Source: Colwellia psychrerythraea | Lineage (GTDB): Bacteria; Pseudomonadota; Gammaproteobacteria; Enterobacterales; Alteromonadaceae | Assembly (NCBI GenBank): GCA_002163005.1 | Contig: MAAF01000054.1 | Span: 1 to 64,000 of the forward strand | Length of the DNA stretch: 64,000 bases | Direction of reading: 5' to 3' | Part shown: positions 57,697 through 64,000 of the stretch, piece by piece | Numbering within the stretch: position 1 is the first letter of the stretch | How the letters are laid out: every line of letters starts with the position of its first letter | Position numbers and translations under genes: made by a program | Notes under the pieces: generated by a model | What the model was told of the DNA's origin: nothing | Databases searched by the model: none | What the model saw: the letters and a program-made list of their open reading frames with translations, nothing else

Positions 57697-58296
57697 ATGT
57701 CATTAACGTCAGCAAATAGTAGCAATGAAGCACGCCCGGTAAATTCTCCTGGTATCGGAGTTCAGCTAAAGTCGATCCGCATGAAGAACAAACTAACCCT
57801 CAGAGAAGCGGGTAATCTTACTCAATTGGCGCCTTCTACATTATCTAAAATTGAGAATGAACAAATATCTCCAACATTTACCGTGATACAAAAATTGGCA
57901 ACCGGTTTGAATATCGAATTACCACAATTATTCTCTAAACCCAGAATAACTCTAACCTCTGGTCGCCGTGATATAACGATAAAAGATCAAGGTGAATATC
58001 ATTTCACATCAACCTATGAGCATGAATTGCTTTCTACACAATTTAGTAATAAGAAAATGATTCCATACAAGAGCAAGGTTCATGCTCGTAGCTTTGATGA
58101 TTTTGGTGAATGGGTACGCCATAGTGGTGAAGAATACTTGTTGGTACTTGAAGGAGAAGTCCAATTACTTACTGAATATTATGAACCAGTGAACTTGGTA
58201 GAGGGTGATAGTGTATATTATGACGCCATGATGGGGCATGTGGTTATTTCTGTAAGTGAGAACGACGCGAAAATTCTCTGGATGACTGCAAAGTAG
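57697..58296 (+). CDS. XRE-family regulator with C-terminal cupin (PuuR-like)
   Basis: 199 residues: helix-turn-helix at about 25-80 (IRMKNKLTLREAGNLTQLAPSTLSKIENEQISPTF) and a cupin domain at about 110-195 (HSGEEYLLVLEGEVQLLTEYYEPVNLVEGDSVYYDAMMGHVV). A perfect AAGGAGG lies eight bases before the ATG. The architecture is that of PuuR-type repressors of amine catabolism whose cupin binds the amine, so the gamma-glutamylation ethanolamine operon 7 kb away is its natural candidate target. That link is inference. Confidence 0.9.
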   Translation: MSLTSANSSNEARPVNSPGIGVQLKSIRMKNKLTLREAGNLTQLAPSTLSKIENEQISPTFTVIQKLATGLNIELPQLFSKPRITLTSGRRDITIKDQGEYHFTSTYEHELLSTQFSNKKMIPYKSKVHARSFDDFGEWVRHSGEEYLLVLEGEVQLLTEYYEPVNLVEGDSVYYDAMMGHVVISVSENDAKILWMTAK

Positions 58297-58491
58297 CTTC
58301 GGCATAATGCTAGTACTATCGTTTTAATGTAGGCTACGTATTACTAATATTTAAAATTTATCACCTATTTTAAAGTTTAACTTGATCTCAGGCTCAGGGC
58401 GTGAAGTGCCATAGCAGCTAGAAGGATATGACAGCAATACGATCAGAAAACTGACCTTCAATTTCTTAAAAAAATTATTTTGAATTCTAAC

Positions 58492-59820
58492 TCAGTCAAT
58501 GACCGCTTTAGGTAAGGTCACATTAAATTGGGCGCCTTGTAACTCAGGTGAGTTTTCAATAATAATCTCGCCATGGTGCCACTCAACAATACGCTTAACG
58601 ATAGCAAGGCCCATTCCGTAACCTTTAACTTTTTTCTCAGTACTTTGTCCGCGAATAAAAGGTTTAAGCATTTTTTCCCTCTGCTCTGTAGGGATCCCAG
58701 GTCCATTGTCAGCAACAGTTACAACAATATCATTACCTTGCGCTATTATTTTCACCGCAATTTCCCCCTGACAATACTGATGAGCGTTTTGTAATAAATT
58801 ACTCATCAAAATCATCAAATAAGAGAGATCGCCATCAACGAATACCGCTTGCTTTGGTGTATGATAAGTTAATTGAACATCATCCTGACTTTTGTTTTTA
58901 ATGCAGGTCGCCGTCAGTGCTGCAAAATCAACTGGTGCTTTGTTTATAGTAATTAAGGTTTGGTCTAAACGCGCGTAACTCAGTAAGCTTTCTACCAAAT
59001 CAACCATTTCATCAACGTTATCACTAATGCGCTGCTCAAAACGTTTTCTCAAAACAGGATCGTCTTCTTCTTGGATGGTATCAATGCCAAAACGGATACG
59101 TGCAAGCGGTGTCCGTAAGTCATGAGAAACGGCACTACTGAGCAGTTTTATATCAGTAACTAAATCATCTATACGCTGTGCCATGCGATTAAACTCTAGT
59201 TCTAAATCTCGGATATACGAAATAGAACCAACATCAATACGTTGGTTTAAATTACCTTCACCAAATGATTTGGCCGTTTGACGTAAAGTCATTAACCTTC
59301 TCATTAGCGGGTAAAGCCAAAGTAACATTAATAACAATACCGCTAGGTAAAATAGACTTGTCAGTAAAATGGGTAAAAATGAATTGTTTTGATTAACCGC
59401 TACAGGAAGTGTTGTTAACACCAAAAGTTCATCTGTAGCTGGCAGATAAAAATGCATGACGATACTATCATCGGTTTCAAGTAATAACGGCTGCCCTGCA
59501 ACTAAATCGGCAAGTAAAGCCTGTGGAATAGGAAAGTTAGTTAATGGTTTTAAACTTAACGACAACGATCCCTCATTCGGCCACTGCTTAATAAATTCTT
59601 GGCGATTATCAATGCCAGCAAGTGCGATTGATAAGTGAGTACCTACTTGCTCTAAAGCATCGATAACACTTTGTTGACCATTAGTTTCTTGACGTGATTG
59701 AGCTGAGTTTTTCTCAATATCTTGATTAAGAAATTGATTATAAATACCATCAAACATCCAGCCTAAACCGATGGTTGCAATAAGCACTACAGCAACTAAT
59801 GAGAGTGTCAGGTTGCGCAT
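58492..59820 (-). CDS. RstB-like sensor histidine kinase
   Basis: 442-residue membrane histidine kinase. Membrane helices at about 5-25 and 148-172 flank a periplasmic sensor of about 120 residues; HAMP follows (about 172-225), then the phosphoacceptor helix AVSHDLRTPLARIRFGID (His is the phosphorylation site) and the ATPase domain with N-box NLLQNAHQYC, VADNGPGIP and GYGMGLAIVKRIVEWHHG. It lies downstream of its response regulator (gap 125 bases) in the order MipA, DUF3019, regulator, kinase. The signal is unknown. Confidence 0.92.
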   Translation of the reverse strand: MRNLTLSLVAVVLIATIGLGWMFDGIYNQFLNQDIEKNSAQSRQETNGQQSVIDALEQVGTHLSIALAGIDNRQEFIKQWPNEGSLSLSLKPLTNFPIPQALLADLVAGQPLLLETDDSIVMHFYLPATDELLVLTTLPVAVNQNNSFLPILLTSLFYLAVLLLMLLWLYPLMRRLMTLRQTAKSFGEGNLNQRIDVGSISYIRDLELEFNRMAQRIDDLVTDIKLLSSAVSHDLRTPLARIRFGIDTIQEEDDPVLRKRFEQRISDNVDEMVDLVESLLSYARLDQTLITINKAPVDFAALTATCIKNKSQDDVQLTYHTPKQAVFVDGDLSYLMILMSNLLQNAHQYCQGEIAVKIIAQGNDIVVTVADNGPGIPTEQREKMLKPFIRGQSTEKKVKGYGMGLAIVKRIVEWHHGEIIIENSPELQGAQFNVTLPKAVID

Positions 59821-59945
59821 GAGTTAACCTACTTTATGTTAAGGAGCTAGCCTTAAAGGAGCTAGATTTAAAGGCTCAAGGTTTAAAAAAATAACAAGGT
59901 TCGAAATAAACGTTTGTGAGTAGTAAAGAAGTAATGGCAACGTGG

Positions 59946-60692
59946 TTACCAAACATCATTAGCAAATAAATAACCTTTGCCCCAAATCGTTTTAATACGA
60001 AAAGGCTCTGATGAATCATCTTTCAGTTTTTTACGTAACCTTGAAATGCGTAAATCAATTGAGCGGTCAAAACCATCATAATCAAATCCACGAAAATGAC
60101 TGACAAGCTCTTTACGCGAAACTACCTGCCCTGCTTTTGTGGCAAGAAACCATAAAACATCAAATTCATTAGAGGAGACTTTGATCGACTCGCCGTCAAG
60201 GGTAACGCTTCGGGCTTGTTCGCTAATCACCAAGCCGCTAAACTTTAATATGCCCTTGGATTCAAGTTCATCATCCGTTAACTGATGAGTACTGGCTTTA
60301 TTTGCTGTACGAGATTTATCTTCTCGGCGAAGTAATCCTCGAATGCGAGCTAGTAATACTCTTGCTCTAACGGGTTTAGTAATATAATCATCAGCTCCCA
60401 TTTCAAGTCCAAGCACTTCATCAATTTCTTCATCACGTGCTGTGATCATAATAATAGGGTTATCAAAGGTAGCTCGCACTGTTTTACAAACGTCGAGCCC
60501 ATCCATTCCTGGTAGCATGCCATCAAGTAAGACCATATCAGGATTGAGTGATTGGATCAGATCAACCGCGTCATCCCCTCGATGACAAGTGGTGACCTTA
60601 AACTCACGCCCTATTAAGTAATCAGCTATCCACTCAGCGAGATCAACATCATCTTCTACCAATAAAATATGCGGCCCCGCTTGTGCTGTCAT
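59946..60692 (-). CDS. OmpR-family response regulator (RstA-like)
   Basis: 248 residues: receiver domain (about 8-120) with acidic pocket EDD, phosphorylatable Asp in MVLLDGMLPGMDG and conserved Lys in DDYITKPV, and an OmpR-type winged-helix domain (about 150-245; VSSNEFDVLWFLATKAGQVVSRKEL, RSIDLRISRLRKKL). Partner of the kinase encoded downstream. It probably controls the MipA-DUF3019 genes just upstream, whose promoter region contains a tandem direct repeat (62320-62339) of the kind bound by this family. Confidence 0.94.
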   Translation of the reverse strand: MTAQAGPHILLVEDDVDLAEWIADYLIGREFKVTTCHRGDDAVDLIQSLNPDMVLLDGMLPGMDGLDVCKTVRATFDNPIIMITARDEEIDEVLGLEMGADDYITKPVRARVLLARIRGLLRREDKSRTANKASTHQLTDDELESKGILKFSGLVISEQARSVTLDGESIKVSSNEFDVLWFLATKAGQVVSRKELVSHFRGFDYDGFDRSIDLRISRLRKKLKDDSSEPFRIKTIWGKGYLFANDVW

Positions 60693-60739
60693 TAACTCAT
60701 TCCTCTACTCAATGTCTTCATTATGATTAAAAGGCACAA

Positions 60740-61180
60740 CTAAAAGATACGCCATGATTTTCTGGGCTGACCTTTTTTCTTATGCACCCATGCCATTTTT
60801 ACTACCGCAGTGGCAACGGATAAGTTTTCATTTTGACGTCTTAAGGAGAATTCCAAATTGACCTTACTATCAAATGATTTTTTCATTTCACCTACAGAGC
60901 TATTTATCCAACAATTAAGTGCTTTAGACTCTCCAGCGGTATATAAGCAATAATTGCCCGGCGTATCAACTTGCCAACTTAACTCGACAGAGACATAACA
61001 AGCCTGACCTTGACGCATAGCAACGCATTGCTCAGGACTTACTTTCATGCTGGCTTGAATATCAGTTGCATGCGCCACAGAGTTTATTGCCAGTAATAAC
61101 AATAACAAGCATGATGTTTTTATTTGTAAAAGTAGCCTTTGAATCTGCTTTCTAATTTTATTAAGCTTTTTAGCGTGCAT
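60740..61180 (-). CDS. DUF3019 family exported protein
   Basis: 146-residue protein with an N-terminal signal sequence (about 12-38, LLLLLLAINSVAHAT) and a compact beta-rich mature part containing SPEQCVAMRQGQACYVSVELSW and GNYCLYTAGESKALNCW; four cysteines may form two disulfides. DUF3019 proteins recur beside this type of two-component system in Shewanella and relatives, so a periplasmic accessory or sensing role is plausible. Twelve bases downstream of the MipA gene and 47 before the response regulator. Confidence 0.8.
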   Translation of the reverse strand: MHAKKLNKIRKQIQRLLLQIKTSCLLLLLLAINSVAHATDIQASMKVSPEQCVAMRQGQACYVSVELSWQVDTPGNYCLYTAGESKALNCWINSSVGEMKKSFDSKVNLEFSLRRQNENLSVATAVVKMAWVHKKKGQPRKSWRIF

Positions 61181-61192
61181 AATGATGCTCCC

Positions 61193-62236
61193 CTAAAAAA
61201 CGAAAGTTAGTAGAAGACCGCCTCTAACACCGTCTTCAACGGTATCTTGGCGTGTCGCAATACTACGGTCTGACAGTGCGTTATAGCCTACGTAACTGCC
61301 GATAACCCAATCAGTTGTTAGAGGATATTCAATACCTACTTCGGCCGAATAACTGATACCCGCTTTCGTTGATAAGTCATCTTCAACCCACGTTTGCACA
61401 CCATAAGGGGTCACTTCTTTTGAACGGTATTGCACGCCTAAGTTAGTGTACAAATTCCAGTTTCTAACTTGCCAGTCATAGCTGTATGAGATAGAAGCCT
61501 CTATACCGTCACTGCCTTCGCCATTGCGACTAACGGGTGAGTATATCATTTGCAATTGACTGTTTTCATAAAAGGCTGTCATTCTCAGACCTGCACGTTC
61601 ATCTTCATTACGCGTTTGAATGCCTTCTAAACCCTCAATTCCACGCGTACTGTATTGATAGAACAAGTCAAAAGAGTAATCTTCACTATTATAGAAGTTT
61701 ACTCCCCAAGCTGGCATAGAATACATACCTTGAATTCGTCTCGTACTTATTCCTGGTGATTCAATAAATAGTCCAAGCAACTGTACTCGGTAACTCATAG
61801 CTACATCAAACTCTGACTCAGTATCTTCATTCGCAGTAAAAGCATAATCATCACCAAAACTACTGACAGCACTGACATCAACATAAAACCCATCACGACG
61901 ATTATGGAAGAAGCGATGAACTGTCTCACATTTTTCATCATCTTCATCACAGTGGCGAGACTCATGGTCTTCACAGTCACCGAAACAGACAGACAATTCA
62001 TCATCATCTTTTGGTTCAGTTGTTGATTTTTTCTGTTTATCACCCTCTTTAGCACTCTCTTTACTTTCAACAGCGATGTCTGCTTCAACAGCATTAGTTT
62101 TGTTATTATTACCCTGTTGTGCTGTTGACTCAGTAGCTTTCTTTTCAATATCAGTCTTTGCGCTAGCAGTAAAAGAAGTCAAAATGACACTGGAGGCAAT
62201 TAGGCTAATGACGGCTATTTTTGTTATATGTTTCAT
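61193..62236 (-). CDS. MipA/OmpV-family outer-membrane protein with Cys/His-rich N-terminal extension
   Basis: 347 residues: signal peptide (1-26, TSFTASAK), a Lys/Glu-rich low-complexity stretch (28-78), then a segment with Cys84, Cys88, His91, His95, Cys96, Cys103, His107 and His111 packed with aspartates, and a MipA/OmpV-type beta-barrel (about 113-347; FYVDVSAVSSFGDDYAF to GGLLLTFVF). MipA family members are scaffold or porin-like barrels. The Cys/His cluster is not part of the standard family and looks suited to metal binding or disulfides. First gene of the operon with DUF3019 and the two-component system. Confidence 0.85.
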   Translation of the reverse strand: MKHITKIAVISLIASSVILTSFTASAKTDIEKKATESTAQQGNNNKTNAVEADIAVESKESAKEGDKQKKSTTEPKDDDELSVCFGDCEDHESRHCDEDDEKCETVHRFFHNRRDGFYVDVSAVSSFGDDYAFTANEDTESEFDVAMSYRVQLLGLFIESPGISTRRIQGMYSMPAWGVNFYNSEDYSFDLFYQYSTRGIEGLEGIQTRNEDERAGLRMTAFYENSQLQMIYSPVSRNGEGSDGIEASISYSYDWQVRNWNLYTNLGVQYRSKEVTPYGVQTWVEDDLSTKAGISYSAEVGIEYPLTTDWVIGSYVGYNALSDRSIATRQDTVEDGVRGGLLLTFVF

Positions 62237-62647
62237 ATATTCCCTGTGAACGTCTGTTTTTTGTTAACCGTAATATTAACTAAGCCTTACAAAAATAGAC
62301 GTAACACAAATTAAGCTGATGTATCAATTTGTATCATGTTTTAACGCAATAATAACATTGCTTTACATTTTGAGGAATTAAGATACGACTAATTCATTGA
62401 GCACATAGGGAGAATTAAAAGACTTAGAAGTGACTGTGCTAAATGGTAATAACAGAGGATACATCATTGTAAAATAATGCTGAGGGTCTTGTTGGAGGCA
62501 CTTTTGAACTAATCTAACCTAATTTAGGCTTAGAAAAAAATGCTATCCCACGATCTCACCTAACGATAAAGTATCAAGCCTCAACAAAAAATATATCAAG
62601 GCTAAGACTTCAAAGTTAACATTGCAAAGCTGACGTAACTAAAACAG
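62237..62647. other. Upstream region of the MipA operon
   Basis: Gene-free 411 bases. The one clear feature is a tandem direct repeat at 62320-62339. The rest shows no hairpin or RNA gene that I can support. Confidence 0.6.
62320..62339. promoter_or_regulatory. Tandem TGTATCA direct repeat, candidate response-regulator site
   Basis: TGTATCAATT followed at once by TGTATCATGT: two TGTATCA heptamers exactly 10 bases apart, 84 to 103 bases before the MipA start. OmpR-family regulators bind such one-turn direct repeats. Confidence 0.5.
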
Positions 62648-62830
62648 CTAATACGAATATTGCTCAAAGGCGGCAATATCTCGTCTTAAACGGCGTTGCT
62701 CTTTTATTGCTTCAATTTCACGCCATTTACGTTTTCGATCACTGCCTTTAACTTTACCCTTTTTATCAGGTCTGGTTAGTTCATCTTCATCGTCTAAAAC
62801 ATCTGCTTCATGCCAATATTCGTTATTCAT
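62648..62830 (-). CDS. DUF3545 small protein
   Basis: 60-residue, highly charged cytosolic protein matching the DUF3545 family of marine gammaproteobacteria: RKRKWREIEAIKEQRRLRRDI is the conserved part, predicted helical, with a C-terminal FEQYSY. Function unknown. Stand-alone gene. Confidence 0.85.
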   Translation of the reverse strand: MNNEYWHEADVLDDEDELTRPDKKGKVKGSDRKRKWREIEAIKEQRRLRRDIAAFEQYSY

Positions 62831-62962
62831 ATTACTCTCCTCTCACTAACGTTAAATGGCAATTTAAGGGAGTTAGATGAAAGTAATATGACCTAAAGGT
62901 GACATTTTGATGAACACGCGAGTTAATTAGTGACTATGACCAATAAGACTAATGCAATCACT

Positions 62963-63418
62963 TTACTTAGACTTGATTTTTAAGCCTTTTAAAAATGCCG
63001 ATAATACTTCATCAGAGCAGTCTTTATAGTGCTTATTATTTACATTTCTGAAAAAAGCGCTTAGCTCATACTTACCTAAACTTAAATCGGCTAATTCAAG
63101 CGTGGCAATAACTTCTTCAGCTTTCAAAGACAATGCTATTTTCACTTTATTAAAGATCATATTATTGGTTAATTCTTGTTCAGCCTCACGTTCTGGCCCA
63201 TCACTTGGTCCTCTTTTAGCGACGATAAGACCATTTAGAAAACTGGCAAATTGCACATCTTCTAATGGTTGATACGCAACATCATCTTTTTCTTTGAAAA
63301 AGTTTGCTAGCTGCTCAGCACTAATTTCACACTGAGTTAGCGCAAATGTGGTGAGGATAGTTTCATCGGTTAAATCAAAAATAGTGCTGATGCGGCGAAG
63401 GAGGTCGTTATTAATCAT
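62963..63418 (-). CDS. yehS: DUF1456 (YehS) family protein
   Basis: 151 residues made of two DUF1456 repeats: MINNDLLRRISTIFDLTD...QCEISAEQLANFFK...FLNGLIVAKRG (1-70) and NNMIFNKVKIALSLKAEEV...LGKYELSAFFRN...FLKGLKIK (84-150). The conserved N-terminal start of each repeat (NN.L/I..RI/KV) is present. Cytosolic, function unknown; common in Vibrionales and Alteromonadales. Confidence 0.9.
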   Translation of the reverse strand: MINNDLLRRISTIFDLTDETILTTFALTQCEISAEQLANFFKEKDDVAYQPLEDVQFASFLNGLIVAKRGPSDGPEREAEQELTNNMIFNKVKIALSLKAEEVIATLELADLSLGKYELSAFFRNVNNKHYKDCSDEVLSAFLKGLKIKSK

Positions 63419-63675
63419 TTAAGAGCCTAAAAGTTGTTTGCTTGAGCAGTGAATAAATCATTGCTTGAGAAATTTTTTTAAATATCGGCATAGTATAACT
63501 GACTATAATACCAATAGCGTGTTTTGATTAAAGAAATGAAGCTTACCCTAGATACTAGTTTAGCTGAGTAGCTCACTTTTTAATATTGAGGAAAATTTGT
63601 CAAAAGCATAAATTGTAATTATTATTAGTCAGGTAAAATGTAACTAATTATAATCATTGCTAATAAAGGAAATTC

Positions 63676-64000
63676 AATGAATGCAATAGACGCCCCCATG
63701 ACACAACTTGAAACTCTCACGATGAAGGCCTATGAACTTGGCCTAATTTACGCCCCTAGATTAGTTTTATCGATTCTTACTTTACTGATCGGTTTATGGA
63801 TAATCAGTGGCGTTACTAAATTAGTAAAAGCTTCAATGGTTCGTTCAAAAGTTGATCCAACCTTAATCCCATTTATGGGTAGCTTGGTTTCTTGGTTACT
63901 AAAATTACTACTGTTTATCTCTGTTGCTTCGATGATAGGTGTTGCTACTACTTCATTTATTGCAGTACTGGGTGCGGCAGGTCTAGCGATTGGTTTAGCA
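63676..64000 (+). CDS. mscS: MscS-family mechanosensitive channel, partial (3' end outside window)
   Basis: 108 codons visible from the ATG at 63676 (AAAGGA upstream). The translation shows two membrane helices (about 27-47 and 66-86) and the pore-lining TM3 start SFIAVLGAAGLAIGLA, the diagnostic glycine/alanine pattern of MscS. The linker KASMVRSKVDPTLIPFMGSL matches the small-type MscS. It opens under membrane tension to release solutes during hypo-osmotic shock. The gene continues beyond the window. Confidence 0.92.

Overview
The window looks like chromosomal DNA of an AT-rich marine gammaproteobacterium of the Alteromonadales, most likely a Colwellia/Thalassotalea relative. This rests on gene families (HspQ, DUF3545, DUF3019, YehS/DUF1456, TorF-type porin, Caulobacter-style TonB receptor) and on low GC; the genus is inference.

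Layout. (1) 1-1054: housekeeping edge with hspQ (cut by the window) and a membrane-anchored pcm. (2) 1332-42992: a roughly 41.7-kb glycan utilisation island. On the minus strand lie pgi, two GH18 endoglycosidases with discoidin domains, an operon of GlcNAc kinase, glycosylasparaginase, GH97 and an unassigned six-hairpin lipoprotein, an operon of GH2 beta-mannosidase, Na+ symporter and GH92, a GH85-cutC pair, a four-discoidin surface lipoprotein, a TonB receptor and a LacI regulator. On the plus strand is an operon of GH92, MFS sugar porter, fructokinase, AGE-family epimerase, two more GH92 and GH125. (3) 42993-44437: a degraded gene-poor junction. (4) 44438-50819: a five-gene ethanolamine operon (permease, glutamine-synthetase-like ligase, aldehyde dehydrogenase, Fe-alcohol dehydrogenase, class I amidotransferase), followed by a chemoreceptor, ndh, an IS982 remnant, a TorF porin, a LysR and an XRE-cupin regulator. 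(5) 58492-64000: an RstAB-like two-component system with DUF3019 and MipA/OmpV proteins, two small conserved proteins, and the start of an mscS gene.

How the island works (family knowledge plus inference): GH18 and GH85 enzymes cut N-glycans in the chitobiose core; GH97 (and perhaps the unassigned lipoprotein) trims glucose; four GH92 and one GH125 trim alpha-mannose; GH2 splits Man-beta-GlcNAc; glycosylasparaginase and GlcNAc kinase handle the GlcNAc-Asn stub and free GlcNAc. Mannose would be isomerised to fructose (AGE epimerase), phosphorylated (PfkB) and passed to Pgi. Seven near-identical copies of TGYAATCGATTRCA, plus one weak copy, sit upstream of the island's transcription units and should be the operators of the LacI protein. 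One GH92 carries Gln where the family has its catalytic acid, as in the known mannose-1-phospho-6-mannose uncapping enzyme, which points to phosphorylated (yeast-type) mannans as one target. The island is bracketed by two direct copies of a structured intergenic element.

The ethanolamine operon is a microcompartment-free route: ethanolamine would be gamma-glutamylated, oxidised twice and hydrolysed to glutamate and glycine.
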